This document shows, in pieces, positions 11,720-24,815 of a DNA stretch of 63,221 nucleotides; positions within the stretch are counted from its first letter, which is position 1; every line of letters begins with the position of its first letter. Both the position numbers and the translations under genes were made by a program. The DNA comes from Apostichopus californicus (taxonomy: Eukaryota > Echinodermata > Holothuroidea > Aspidochirotida > Stichopodidae), in contig JAIPMN010002473.1 of NCBI GenBank assembly GCA_020650975.1, positions 1 to 63,221 on the forward strand, read 5' to 3'. The notes under the pieces were generated by a model, which saw only the letters and a program-made list of their open reading frames with translations, did no database searches and was not told the origin of the DNA.

Positions 11720-12055
11720 TCCATGACTCATCACCTCCAACTGGATCATAATAACATTCTTTGTAGGCTAGCATTTCCTGGTCAATTTTCTCTGTTTTTT
11801 GAAAAGGAGTACACAACTATAAAGAAGATGTGGGGGTTTTTTTTATCTCAGTACTTGTCAATTCTTGTCAATTCGCACCTAAGAAACAGAATTAGACAAA
11901 CATTTGATGGGGAACAGAGGAAAAGCTGCTGTAAGTTTTCCTTGTTTAAAAGAACAACTTCAAAGGTGATGAAACATGTACAGACTTAAATGTTCGAAGT
12001 AAACTGACAAGTTTCAAAGCTGGTGATCAATGATGCTATTATAAGGAAGAATTCT
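11720..12055 (+). repeat. Diverged segmental duplicate, copy 1
   Basis: It shares ordered blocks with 15478-15845: ATCACCTCC, AAAGGAGTACA, TGACAATTC-like sequence, AAGAAACAGAATTA, GACAAACA, GAGGAAAGCTG, GGTGATGAAACATG and CTGGTGATC-ATGATGCT. It contains no gene. Confidence 0.75.
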
Positions 12056-12559
12056 ACATCGTGATCCTTCAACACGTGCAACATTTGATCACAAGTAGCT
12101 ACAGTACACAGGTTGACAATAAGGCAGTCATAACCAGATGTATGTGTTTATATACCAGTTTGTAAGGATACAGGAAGAGCTCTGGGAAAGTGCAAACTTT
12201 TTAACCTTCTACTGTACGTAGTGAAACGGTTTTATCGAAACTGCTCGAGATTAAAACCAGTTTTTAATTTTCCAAAACCTCTTAGAGAAATCAAATTCTC
12301 CTCTTGCTCTTAAAATTTGCTAGAAGATCTAATAATGGTCACTCATCTGCCAAATTATCAAGAATTTTACAGCTACTGTACCTTTCAACCAATTTCATTT
12401 CACCTGAGACGGTTTTTTTTCCTTCTGTCAGTTAATCAACAATCGCCCATCGTCAATAGATCTGCGAAAAAATTCCAGGGTAGGAATCATTTCCAAACAA
12501 GTACCTCTGGAAAGTTTTAGCCCTATTAACAGTAGCAAGCTAAAATGGAGACTTGTTGT

Positions 12560-13383
12560 TTGAGTACAGAGTATGTGTACAGAGTACGAGTACAGCGTAT
12601 GAGTACAGAGTACGAGTACAGCGTATGAGTACACTGTATGAGTACAGCGTATGAGTACAGCGTATGTGTACAGCGTACGAGTACAGCGTATGAGTACACT
12701 GTATGAGTACAGCGTATGAGTACAGCATATAAGTACAGCGTATGAGTACAGCATATGAGTACAGCGTATGAGTACACTGTATGAGTACAGCGTATGAGTA
12801 CAGCATATAAGTACAGCGTATAAGTACAGCGTATAAGTACAGCGTATGAGTACAGCATATGAGTACAGCATATGAGTACAGAATATGAGTACAGCATATG
12901 AGTACAGAATATGAGTACAGCGTATGAGTACTACAGTGTGTGAGTACTACAGCGTACGAGTACACTTTATGAGTACAGCGTATGAGTACAGCGTATAAGT
13001 ACAGCGTATAAGTACAGCGTATGAGTACAGCATATGAGTACAGCATATGAGTACAGAATATGAGTACAGCATATGAGTACAGAATATGAGTACAGCGTAT
13101 GAGTACTACAGTGTGTGAGTACTACAGCGTATGAGTACACTGTATGAGTACAGCGTATGAGTACAGCATATAAGTACAGCATATAAGTACAGCATATAAG
13201 TACAGCGTATGAGTACAGCGTATGAGTACAGCATATGAGTACAGCATATGAGTACAGAATATGAGTACAGCATATGAGTACAGAATATGAGTACAGCGTA
13301 TGAGTACTACAGTGTGTGAGTACTACAGCGTACGAGTACACTGTATGAGTACAGCGTATGAGTATAAACAGCGTATGAGTACG
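12560..13383. repeat. 13-bp minisatellite (GAGTACAGCGTAT)n with higher-order structure
   Basis: About 60 units of GAGTACAGCGTAT with variants CATAT, AATAT, CTGTAT. Since 13 is not divisible by 3, all minus frames cycle through the same residues (LYSYAVLIRCTHT), giving several overlapping open frames that are artefacts. A longer motif with two CTAC insertions recurs at about 12931, 13107 and 13307. Confidence 0.95.
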
Positions 13384-13789
13384 TAAGTAGAGTTCTCTTT
13401 GTGATCAGAATAGAATACAAGTACTTTGCCGGGTAATTAGCTCTGAGAACACAGTCTTACAAACAAGTACTCAGTATTTATATACTAAATTTCCAAATGT
13501 TTATAAAATTTATAAACATGATGCGAGCAAAGTGGGTTTGATTACAAGCAACCACAGTAGAATATTCTGTATATATACAGTGTACGCAGAATATTTGGTA
13601 TTTCCTTGTTCAAATTGATGATATTAAGTTACACTATTTATGTACAGTACTGTACATCATAATGTTATCACTTTTCTGATGATTTCCTGCGCTATTCGGT
13701 ATTCCTGACTTCCAATCTTATCAGATTCTGGAACCTTTACTTCAGCAATAACGACTTATTGCATCGAGGGGAAGGACAGGAAGGGGTGG

Positions 13790-15260
13790 ACTGTTTTTGT
13801 TTTTCACACTGCCTGGTATTATGTTCCAATCCTAATACTGTAAAACGATTCATAGGTCTAAGTAATAAAATGTAATAAATGCCAAACTTATAATGCAACC
13901 TATACACAGATCTAAGAGAGTCATAGTCCTCATATATACCCAGTTTTAGGACTACATTACTATTAATTAAATGATTAACAAGTCCTAACTGTAAACTTGT
14001 TTTTTGTTTTTCACACACAAGTATGATAATTGTAATATATATACCAAACCTATTATTGCAATCTATGCACAGATCTAAGAGAGTTGGTTTCCTCTTGTAA
14101 ACCTAAGTTTAGGACTACATAGATACTATTAACTAAATGATTAACAAGTCCTAACTGTAAACTTGTTTTTTTGTTTTCACACTGCCTGGGATTATGTTCC
14201 AATCTTAATACTGTAAGGCGATTCATAGGTCATGAGTAATAATTGTAATATATACCAAACTTATCATGCAACCTATGCACAAATCTAAGAGTCATATTCC
14301 TCTCATATACCCAGTTTTAGGACTACATTACTATTAATTAAATGATTAACATCTCCTAACTGTAAACTTGTTTTTTCTGTTTTTCACACTGCCTGGGATT
14401 ATGTTCCAATCCTAATACTGTAAGGCAATTCATATGTCGTAAGTAATAAAATGTAATATATACCAAACCTATTATTGCAACCTATGCACAGATCTAAGAG
14501 TCATAGGACTCTCATATACCCAGTTTTAGGACTAGATACTATTACTTTAAATGATTAACAAGTCCTAAAGTCTGTAAATTTGTTTTTTTGTTTTTCACAC
14601 TGCCTGGGATTATGTTCAAATCATAATACTGTAAGGCGATTCATAGGTCGTAAATAATAAAATGTAATAAATACCAAACCTATTATTGCAACCTATACAC
14701 AGATCTAAGAGAGCCATAGTTTTAGGACTACATTACTATTAATTAAATGATTAACAAGTCCTAACTGTAAACTTGTTTTTTCTGTTTTTCACACTGCCTG
14801 GGATTATGTTCCAACTCTTATACTGAAAGGCGATCATAGGTTGTAAGTAATAAAATGTAATATATACCAAAGTTATAATGCAACATATGCAGATTTAATA
14901 ATGTCACAGTCCTCTCATATACCCAGTTTTAGGACTACATTACTATTAATTAAATGATTAACAAGTCCTAACTGTAAGCTTGTTTTCTGTTTTTCACACT
15001 GCCTGGGATTATGTTCCAATCCTAATATTGTAAGGCAATTCATAGGTAGTAAGTAATAAAATGTAATATATATACCAAACTTATAATTGCAACCTATACA
15101 CAGATCTAAGCGAGTCATAGGACTGCTCTCATATACCCAGGTTAGGACTAGTACTGTACATAAATTAAATCATTAAATGAAATAATTCAATGATTGACAA
15201 GTTGTAAAGTCTGTAACCTTTTTTTTCTTTTTCACACCGCCTGGGATTATGTTCCAATCT
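13790..15260. repeat. ~205-bp satellite, about seven to eight copies
   Basis: Landmarks TTTTTCACACTGCCTGGGAT, TTATGTTCCAATCCTAATAC, GTAATAAAATGTAATATATA, CACAGATCTAAGAG, ACCCAGTTTTAGGACTA and ATTAAATGATTAACAAGTCC recur roughly every 205 bp. The second unit is partly deleted. Short minus frames here (ending HLINSNVVLKLGI) are repeat-derived. Confidence 0.9.
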
Positions 15261-15477
15261 TACTACTGTAAGGCAGTCAATGGGTTTTGTACAGTTAACT
15301 GTACATACTGTTGTAAGTGAAATATATGCTTTAATTACTAATGATATAACCTGGATACACCAATCAAAACAGAATGTAGACCATCTCTCATATACCCGGA
15401 TTTTAAGGATTACGTTGATACCGAATTCAACGACTACAAATGAGCATTAATTTGCCAGATAGGAGATCCATTCCACA

Positions 15478-15845
15478 AAGACATCACCTCCGACTAGAAA
15501 TAACAGTACACTCTGTGTGCTTTCAATTTCCTGTCTCTTTTTCCCGCTTTTTCCTGCTTTTTTGAAAGGAGTACAGAATAACAGAAGACCTAGTTTTTTT
15601 TATTTCAAAATCTGAGCAAAGAGAAACCTCTCAGGGCTTGACAATTCAGATAGCTGTAAGAAACAGAATTACGACAAACACTGGCTGGGGGGAGGAGGGG
15701 GATAGAGGAAAGCTGAGAGGTCTCATTGTTTACAAGAACACCTTCTAAAATGGCGGGTGATGAAACATGGAAGTAATGTTTGATAGTACCATGAAGGAAA
15801 CGACCGGTTTGGAAAACTGGTGATCGATGATGCTGGGAAGATTCT
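15478..15845 (+). repeat. Diverged segmental duplicate, copy 2
   Basis: This is the partner of 11720-12055, about 3.8 kb away in the same orientation. The 13-bp minisatellite and the ~205-bp satellite lie between the two copies. Confidence 0.75.
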
Positions 15846-16939
15846 CCCATGAGTACAGTACGGTCCTACAACGAGGACCGCATTTGTTCCAAAGGTAAAT
15901 ATACAAATACAAATTATTATTTTTAATTTCTGACAAAAAAAAAACTAAATGGCAAAACGAGATAACACACCTCCCGCAAACCTTTGTGCTGCCTGCATGA
16001 GGTTTGTCATATATCACAAGTGTCCCCTCGAGACAATTCACTTGGAAAAAGCTGTATACATACATGTACATATGTAAGGTACAATACACATATCACGTAT
16101 ATATAACAGTAAATTTCTTGAAATTTGCCTCCAGTTTTTCACAGAACAGATTCTTGTTTTGGAAGGTAGGAGAGTCACTGGAAACTATAAATTTCTTTGA
16201 ATTATCAACAACAATAACAACCCTGATGTCAATCAGCCACAAGGGTTTTGATCTTTGAATTTACCAACCACCTCAAATATGTAAAAATGATTGGAAAAGT
16301 TGTCGGCAATTCGCTTTGTATTCAAATTGAAAAATTCCTTTTGCAAAAGGATTCTGCTTCTAGGTACTGAAAAAAGGGAAATAATTAAAAAGGGCATTTG
16401 GGCATCTGAATTATGAAATGTCCACTATGCCATAGACTGCCCTTCTGCGATGTAAGAGGGCTTAATGGAGTAGACCAATACAGTATATGGTTAACCATGA
16501 TGACTGATGTACGGTACTATTGTACAGGGGTATGTGTTGCAAGGTTTACTGAATATCCCTATACAGCTCTGCACTGTGGCACAGACTGTGTACTGTACAC
16601 TGTGACCAATTGTGAATGCACACACAATACCGAAACCAGTGCAGCTAGCTTTTTTCTTCATGGGCTTAAATCTACATACAAGTTTGACAGGTTATATTTC
16701 CATGCTATGGGTCAAGAGATCTGCAGTATTTGCACTAGTAAGCAATGAACACATGATATTACATACAGCATTTGGTGATAACATTTGCCTTTGAGTACAT
16801 ACTACATGTACAATGTCAGAAGGCCACAGACACCATACAAATATCTCAACTTTGTGAGGAGAATGAAGCCAGTCTGTGACATCATTTCTGCTCTTTCCTA
16901 TTGTCATTGTAATACTGTCACTAAGATACCATCACTACT

Positions 16940-17720
16940 TTCAGAAATTTCACTATAGGATCACTATACTAGACTAACAGAAGCACTAGCATTGGTACTC
17001 TCACCACTGTAATAATTCCTACACTATAGCACCATAACATCAGTGCTGTTGCCACTGTCACTATACTAGCACTATCACCAGTGCTGTCACCATGGTCACT
17101 ATGCTATGCTAGCACTATACCTTCAGTGCTGTCACCATGGTCACTATCACAAACTAGCCCTACCATCAGTGTTGTCACCATGGTCACTACCACATACTAG
17201 CACTATCATCAGTGCTGATTGCTAATGTCACTTTATTAAACTAGCACTATACCTTCAGTGCTGTCAGCATATATACTAGCATTATACCTTCAGTGCTGTC
17301 ACCATGGTCACTATGCTATACTAGCACTATCATCAATGCTGTCACCGTACTTTTGTATTGCTACAATGGGCGTTGCCCCACTGTCACAATACCAATGTAT
17401 ACTGGCAATACCATCAGCATATCTACTGTCACCACTGTCACGTTACTATCAATCCAACCTTGCTTTCACCACACCATTGTATTGCTACAATGGGTGCTGT
17501 AACGACTGTTACGATATATACTATACTTTCACTGCTGTCACCACCGTTATTTAAAATATACTGTCACACTACACCCAATGCTGTCACACCTGTCACTATA
17601 CTATCACTAATGTCAGTGATGTCCCAAGTCTCACTATACCATCACTTCACTGTCACTATATATACTGACTTATTTCAATGCTGCTGTCTCCACCCTCACT
17701 TACCACTACCAGCACAAGTC
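16940..17720. repeat. Degenerate CAGTGCTGTCACCATGGTCACTAT array
   Basis: Phrases GTGCTGTCACCATGGTCACT and ACTAGCACTATC recur with irregular spacing and progressive decay toward the right. Plus-strand frames through it are low-complexity. Confidence 0.8.
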
Positions 17721-18911
17721 ATTCGCATCACTATACCATGATTCCACCTCAGATTGCATTGTAAAGGAAACTATACTGACATATATTAATTACTATATCT
17801 AGATATAGGCTTGGGGGCCACAAGAACCCTTGTACTGTACGTACCAAATTCTAAACTAAAATTCTCATAAATTTTCTATGATCTGAACTCGCACCAACTT
17901 TGAATACAGTTTGCTGTCAACAAACAGGGTACCTGCTGCTGTTGATACAGCATCTCGCTACCACAAACATTATATGATAAAGAGGCCCAGTAAACTTAAA
18001 TCACAAAGTAAAGTAAAATTTAAAGCTCTATATTCATGAACAATATAGAATTACTGCTTGTCAAAATCTAATCAAGACAAATTAAAAGTTGAATAGCTGA
18101 GAAATATTTTTTTTTTGTGAGGCTGTATACAGAGAGGTGTGAGCAAGGCAAACATTGCACTCACACACAAGTAAAGTGGTTGTTCACCGCCTAAATGATT
18201 AAAACAAAATTAAAAGATTCTGTTAATTAAATTAATGTTCGTTACAAGTGGACAATACATACTACAGTCTGAACAAAGAGTTTTGGCTATAGATCCTATT
18301 GTACAATACTTTCAGTGCAGATGATTAACCATTGTTTATTTACACAACTACTTATTAACCTAGCTTTATGAAAAACAAATGAGCGCTATCATTCCGTACA
18401 AAAAATGCTAGTAAATCATTTGAAAATCTGAGCGGTACAGCACGCAGGTAAACAATCCAAGTTTTTATTTTTCTTTTTTTCTTTTCCAATCTGAACACTT
18501 GTTTACAAGAAACAAAAATTTCACAAAGTTTACCAAATTTACAAGCTCAAGGTTTACGGTTCACTTTTCCTCCTGTTTGTTTGCAGTCCATCACGCTCGA
18601 AGGGTTTTTGGAACTAGTTTTTGAAACCTACGGTAGCAATCCCTTTCATAGGGTGTTGATCCGTACAATATTGTAAACAAACTCGCTGTAGTGCTGAGAT
18701 GTCGTTCCTCACATAGATGCATTCAAACATATCGGTTTTGTTTGCTTTTCGCACGACGCACAGTGTCAAAAAACAGACTTACAGACACACAAAAACATAG
18801 GTCTACCTTCAAAAGCATGGGTGCCCCTATCACACATCCGATACAGACACGACGTTACCAAAGACCTCGCTCATATGTGACAATCTCTAAGCTTAGATGT
18901 AATTTACTCAC

Positions 18912-18980
18912 ATATTTGGGTTTCGTTGCGGTTTTCGTCTCGGTGGGAGTTGGTGTATCTGGCTCCATGGTAGGCTCCAT
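18912..18980 (-). CDS. Candidate alternative first or cassette exon (LIM-only isoform)
   Basis: An ATG at 18980 opens 23 codons, MEPTMEPDTPTPTETKTATK then PKY, followed by a strong donor GTGAGT (18911-18906) in phase 0. This is the entry phase of the LIM exon at 8990. The Thr/Pro/Glu composition looks coding and unlike the surrounding AT-rich intron. An in-frame TAG lies 19-21 bases upstream of the ATG. A TATATAAAG motif lies at 19014-19006 on the same strand. If this is a first exon, the product would be a short tail plus one LIM domain, the architecture of vertebrate LIMD2. Alternatively TATTAG could serve as a weak acceptor, giving an 87-nt phase 0/0 cassette. There is no transcript evidence. 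Confidence 0.45.
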
Positions 18981-21900
18981 AAAGCCTATACTCTTGATCT
19001 AATAGCTTTATATATTCAAACTGTTACTAATCTATTAAGCTAGTCGAGCATGTGCACATATGTATGTATATACACCAAGCCTGCACTGTCTGTCTGTCTA
19101 CTATTGCTGCTGTGACTCTAATGAAATCCAGGAAGCAGTTTACTACACACAAGCCAGGGCACAAGGACTGACTGATTAGATTCTGGTGTTAGTGTTGCAC
19201 ACACACAGTCAGGGCGGGTTGGAGAGAATCAGACTGCTGGGAAACACACAGTACAGGGGCTTATAATAGAACCCCTAATGGAAAGCTTGGAATGCAGACT
19301 ATCGAATCCTGAGCATGCAGGCTGCGAGGGGCTCTAGCAATTATACTAGCAAAAGTGCAGTCACAGAAAAGAAAGACTACAACAACAGCCAATGACAGCT
19401 TTGTATTCAGGTTGATATTAGGTTACAGTTATAAATATTGATAAAAACTTGGATGTGGATAATGGACTTGTATACAAGAAAGATGGAGCTTAGCCTGAGC
19501 CAGGTGTATTGTGGTCAGTGGGAAGGTGGATGAGTTTATTAATTACAGGCTTGCTGGCCAAGGAGAAGGAGGAAAAGTGCTGCTGCTAATTTGATGGAAG
19601 AGAAATGTATTCTCTTTTTAATGACGAGAAACGCTGTGTTTTTTATCAGGCAGGATTATTCAAACTGGTTTTTGTTGGTTGAAGACTTCATCCCCAAAGT
19701 CATCTGCTCTTTCCACTTAAAATCACACAAATCACAAGCTCTCACTGAAACTTGTTTGTTTTTATTTTTCATATTTCTCCTAGTTATTTGCAATTAACAA
19801 AAGGTTATGGACTTTTTATCTGTCTTCTTTTAATTTTAACAAATAGCTTTTCTTCTTTTTGTTAGTTTTTTTCTTTATTTGTGTTTGTTTTTTTCTGTTT
19901 TTCTTTTGTTTTAAGTTTTTTTTTGTCTTTTTAGAAAGGTTAACTATTTTGTTTTTTTATGGTTAAGGTTTAACATGAATTTTCACCCCAAATCAATGGC
20001 AATTTGCACATTACTAGCAGCTAGTGTGTGTTACAATAATGGTCAGGTGTTGTCACTGCATCAGAAAAAGTAAGAGAAGTACTACGATACTAAAATCAAT
20101 TTACATATATATTCTAATTTTCAATAGAAAGAAGAAAAAAATTTGAATGTTCTCAATTTCAGCCAATGGCAAGTCACTTGAAATGACAGCACAAACAGTG
20201 GGTCGGACTACAGCTTTCATGCACCAATGTTTTTGAAGGGGAAACTTATTTTTCAACACATCATTTCCCCAAAATTCTCTCCCCCATCCCCCACCCCTCT
20301 GCCGTTTGACTCAACCCCTCCATATTTTAATCCAAAGCATTCAGTCACAGCCTTTTGACACCAAATGTAGATGTTGCAGGTAAATTAAGGAGGCTTTTCA
20401 ATAGTTTTCTAAACTGTAATAATTCCCAATCATGCTTTAGATTGAATGAGTTCACTTAACTTTTTGTAGCATGGCTCTTATAAGACACCATATATGAGTA
20501 GCTCAAAAGTGGTGGCGCTATTTAACTTTCTGATTTTTAAATCTGATAATCAGGGAAAGAAGCTTGCAAAGACAATTTATCCTCATAAATTGTAAGAGAT
20601 GTGTCTGTCACATTTGGCACACATTGAGTTATAATATTTACTGAGATGGAGTCTTATTTGTAGAAGAAATGGCATGATATATTCAAAGAAAATATGCTGC
20701 TTTCAAAACAAGTCAAAATAATCACAGATAGAAATATTCCCTAATGATCTGGTAAAATTTGCTACTAGCTGTACTATAAATTTATCATCAGTTACAGTAG
20801 ATTAAAAGTGTTCAAATAAAAGGAACAGTGAATGTTCAAAAAGTCCTGCCACCCATCAACAGACTCTTCCCTCACTCTATGGTCCATTCCAGTCCATTCT
20901 AGTCCCGTCTATGCAAATTACATTTCAGTTAATTTAGTTTAGTCCAAGTCAGTCCAGTTTAACACGCCCCAACGTCCAGAAACAATCTAAAAAGTCACAT
21001 CCCAGAGTGGCACTTTTGAAATCTTTTTTAAAAATTTTAAGACACTTAAGTTTGAGGTCATTCTGACGATAAAGAAGGGTTTCAAATAACAACACAGAAC
21101 GGAACAGGAGAGAAGGAAGCTTGCTGGGAATCAAGATCAAAACTTAATCACAACATCTGGACCCATTCAAACAGTGAATCCGTACTAACTCATTATTAAT
21201 AGCAGTCAGTAGTTACGGTTCCAAAGAAATATGGGAAAAGTCATTTAAGATTTCCCACTTCCGACACCGCAAACTGGAACAAACATGGCAGCTCCCTCTC
21301 TATGGATGTTCCGTGACAGAATACTGTAGGTGGACGATGTGTGGCCCACCCGCAATATTCTGGGGTCCAGAGGTTTTCATATTCTTTCCTTCATGCTGCC
21401 CACAGAAACCCCGGTCAGCGAGCAAACGGTGTTCTAATAACCAACCATAAATTCACCGAATGACCAAGAGGAAAACCATGAACGTTTATTTTTTGAGTTC
21501 TTATACATGTGTGTGCCTGCTTGAGATATATATTAATGGAACAATAGATGGTCAATTTATGCTCATTGAGAACTAACTTCTGATTTAAGTCCTTGCATAC
21601 AATTTAATATTTTGTCACAGTTGTTGCAATATCCTTGAAATGTTTCAACCCTGGATACAAATTTCCTTCAATCGATTTCATGCCCGTACTCGAAGCTGTA
21701 TACGCCTTCCATACATACGTCGCAAACAGTCATAGAGTTTTCTGAAGTTTTCAGAGAGTTTTTAATGACCGGAGCCTCTCTTGCGAATAAATCAACCACG
21801 ATGTCTGCACTTGAATCTCCTATAATATGTTTTAAAGCAGCATTTTGCGTCCTTTTCTGGTTGTACCAAGTTACCAACTCGACGTTTTGAATCTATTTTT

Positions 21901-22289
21901 AGCAACGGCTCATAACTAAACCTGCATCTCTGATTGGTTGAATTCAAACTAGTGGGTTGGAGGAACTGTATGCGATTAATATTAAATGTATAATTTGTCG
22001 GAGGACACTTTTCTCATTATCTGCAAATGTCCTTAATTACTCGCCAATTAACGCTTTTGGCAGGGAAAAAACTTGGCTAATATCTTAGTTTGCTGTTTTG
22101 TGATTGATTTGTAAAAAACTCGATGGACTTGTCAAAAAGTGGAAAACGGCGACAAAACGCAAAATGCTGCTTTAACCTGAGATAATTTTCTCCTTCGATC
22201 CAGCTGGAAATATGAATCCTCTCCCAGTTCCGACGAGAGTTAAACTACTGAGAGAAATGACCCCGATAAGATTTACTGTGGAAACCTAC
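18981..22289 (-). other. Intron, mostly nondescript
   Basis: T-rich blocks (19740-19970) and unique AT-rich sequence. A 69-codon minus frame at 21668-21877 ends CDVCMEGVYSFEYGHEID. It has a CAACCAAT motif upstream but no family I recognise. Confidence 0.6.
19006..19014 (-). promoter_or_regulatory. TATA-like box upstream of the 18980 ATG
   Basis: TATATAAAG on the minus strand lies 26-34 bases upstream of the candidate start codon at 18980. If used, transcription would begin close to the ATG, leaving an unusually short leader. The region is AT-rich, so a chance match is quite possible. Confidence 0.2.
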
Positions 22290-22537
22290 CTGATTGCCAA
22301 AACGTGATTTCTTGGCCGGATCACCCTTCTTGATGGTGAAGTTTTTCTTGGGCGGACTGTCTGTGCTATCTTCCGATTTCTTTTGAAAGAGGGCAAACTT
22401 GGACATATCCAACCGATTGGTGCTACCGCCCCCGCTTTTTTGAGTTTCTCCATCGCCACTCTTTTGATATTTGGATAGTTTTGAGTTCTCCAACTTTTGG
22501 TTGCTTCGTCGGGTTTCCGGTTGGAAAGGTTCATTCT
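22290..22537 (-). CDS. Core exon of EPLIN-like gene with two KYQ/LFQ motifs
   Basis: The exon is 248 nt, with acceptor TTTCTATCCTACAG above 22537 and donor CAG|GTAGGTTT at 22289. It enters in phase 1, completing a Glu codon with either upstream donor, and leaves in phase 0 to match the LIM exon. The product begins NEPFQPETRRSNQ and contains KLSKYQKSGD, STNRLDMSKFALFQKKSE, then a Lys-rich segment ending KKSRFGNQ. The two aromatic-Gln-Lys motifs resemble EIFSKYQKA and RMAKYQAAV of vertebrate EPLIN. Ser and Pro residues (DSTDSPPKK) are plausible kinase sites. It seems to be common to the long and short isoforms and is basic, in contrast to the acidic upstream exons. An overlapping 82-codon frame in the same DNA is a shadow. 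Confidence 0.8.
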
Positions 22538-24710
22538 CTGTAGGATAGAAATTTGTAAGTTTGTAAATAAAACTGGAACGAACCGTTAACGTCTCCGTAT
22601 ATATTCAAACGATTCTTACGTTGTTTGAGTGTCTGTTTGTTTGTCTTTACTTATTCGGTTGGTTGTTTGGTTCAACTAATACATAATATATGTAAAAATT
22701 TCAACGTTTCAGATACGTAATTTAAGCAGTTTCTCTGTATGCTGTGATTTCCTTTTGAAGTTAAGTTCTAAAAAAACACTGTAAATTATACGGCAACGAA
22801 AATGTCAAAATGACAGATAGTTACTTTCGACTGCGAAATATTTCAAAGACTGAATGATGAATAATGAATACACTGCAGACAGACAGCATGACTTTTTGAC
22901 GATGTTTGAGCGAATTTTCTCTTCTACTGCGACTGTCGCCATCACCCAGACGCTAAAAGACTGAATGTAAGTTTAGAATTACATCATACCTGTTCTGTAG
23001 GTGGCTTGCAGTATTATATGTTAATTCATCAATTACACCAAAAGCAAAAATTCAACAAAATTTGAGGTGAAAAGCAGAAGGTTTATATGGTACTGACACC
23101 TTGATTGCCGCTTAAAAGATGATATATATATTTGCACTATGAATTATCACATTTGGTGTATTTCTACTGCATACATGTGATCTATTATTCTTCTACGCTT
23201 TCTGTCCAAAATAAAAAGTTTCTATTCTGACCGTTCCCACTGTAAGTAGTAAGTACCACAGAATGAATCCATGATCTAAAATCAGTTTTACATGTAAACT
23301 ATGGTCAGTAACACTTCACAGCAAACATAGAAGTCCACCCTGCCCAACCTCCGATTACCCTCCCCCACCCTACCTCGCTTCAAACCCTTGTTATCCTCTT
23401 ACACACAATAGGAGGACATCAATAAGTCCTCTCAAGCAAACAAAAGCAAAAGTGTGTATAATTCGGTATTGTTTTTCATGCACACATGAATAATACGATC
23501 AAATCGTGCAACGGTCAAGACTGCTTAGTGCTGGAGCAACTTTTGTACAAAATTACAAACATCGAAAGGGAAAGGTGACACAAATGAAAAGTTTGTAACA
23601 GTCTACAATATATATCAAAAATAAAACAAATATAAGTAAAAAAAGATTCTCTACAGAAGATAAAATGACTCTTATTGTATATGAGGACATGCAAGATATT
23701 TTTTTTTCTCTGTAATTTAAAGCTTATAATGTTTAACCAATTACTAATACTCTATCAAATATACATATAATATATATTCCCTTTGGCAGATTACATACAA
23801 TTAAATACAAAAAATTATTTATAAACTTATGACAGTGAAAGTTAAAAACAAAAGTTAAAAATTCCTTTAGAATATAACTATTTTCATCTATTTTCCTCCC
23901 CCCCCCCTTGTTTCTTGACCTTTTTTTGCTTTTACTGGGTTTTTTTTCGTTTTGGGGGGGGTTTTAAAGCCAAATACTGTAACTACGTAACTTTCTGGCC
24001 AGGGACTGTAGTTTACGATCGTTTAGCCTTTTCGACACATTACAAATACAGACACAAAATATGCAGACAAAACAAACAAACGTTGGTCAGTTTATGTGAA
24101 AACAAACAAAAAATTGATATTAAGTTTAAAGTTCTTGTCTGTCTGCAAACTACACCAAATCAACATCCTGTTTCTGTATCAAATAGATAGTTTGTGACAG
24201 GAGAGAGGCTCAATCACAATTGCTTTCCAAATTTACACAGAAATCAGTGACACACTGTTTACATACAGTATGCAAACACCAGCAAAGCCCAATCTAATGC
24301 ACATACGATAGCACAGAATACAATCACAAGTTTTTAGCTCAATTTCAGTCTGTTGAGGCCATCCCCTCCCCCCCTTCCCCGGTATTACCAAACACTTGTA
24401 CACAAAGTGCATATACAGACTACGTTGCCCACTGACTGACCACTCACTCCAAAAGGATCGCCAGTTTCTCCATTTGGGTAAAATGTACACATCACAGCTA
24501 GTAAAGTTCTGTCTTTGAAAACCCTCACTGTGATTTCAAATTGCATATTTGTCTCAATCCACCACACCCCTACTTTCCCCCTTTGACTCAGTCTCCCACC
24601 CCCTACCAACCCTAGTTTCAAAACCTCCATCCATTTCTCCACCATATTACAATTTAAAAGAGTACAACAATTTTGACCAAGTGCTGTCAATTCAATAACA
24701 CGATTGACCG

Positions 24711-24815
24711 ATTTGTTTCGGTTACAAATTTCCTTTGTCAACATTCCGATTGACAATAATTGTACAGTATCAGACCGGATCATGGCCAGTCTTCTCAAAA
24801 CATGTGTCATCATCA
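24711..24815 (-). pseudogene. Decayed duplicate of the short-isoform first exon
   Basis: On the minus strand this stretch contains GACTGGCCATG near 24793, then TTGACAAAGG, then TTTGTAACCGA. These match in order the exon at 25107-25032, with its GACTGGCCATG, ATGACAAAGG and TTTGTAACCGA. The copy is about 290 bp downstream in transcription. Intervening sequence is diverged, the start codon region has changed to ATGATGATGAC, and an insertion precedes the donor. It lies within a 143-codon open frame of no recognised function, which I read as coincidental. Confidence 0.5.

Larger units (their letters stand above)
8991..18911 (-). other. Intron, repeat-rich
   Basis: Intron between the LIM exon and the candidate exon at 18912. 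It holds a dispersed repeat, a SINE, the 13-bp minisatellite, the ~205-bp satellite and a decayed array. Between them the sequence is AT-rich without coding signal. Confidence 0.7.

Noticed and set aside
12428-13341. Four overlapping minus-strand frames of 120-170 codons with LYSYAVLIRCTHT repeats
   Set aside because: All are readings of the 13-bp minisatellite, which is open in every frame.
12560-15260. CRISPR-like alternation of repeats
   Set aside because: Units are contiguous tandem satellites without unique spacers, in a eukaryotic intron.
15960-16045. Possible minus-strand exon VNCLEGTLVIYDKPHAGSTK
   Set aside because: Acceptor and donor (GTGTGT) are available, but its exit phase 2 does not fit any neighbouring exon and no family match was recognised.
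21668-21877. 69-codon minus frame ending CDVCMEGVYSFEYGHEID
   Set aside because: Two cysteines suggested a zinc finger, but the remaining ligands are absent and no domain is recognisable; kept only as a remark in the intron entry.
22840-22955. Minus-strand frame MATVAVEEKIRSNIVKK near the 22537 exon
   Set aside because: Looks mildly coding but has no usable donor in a matching phase.
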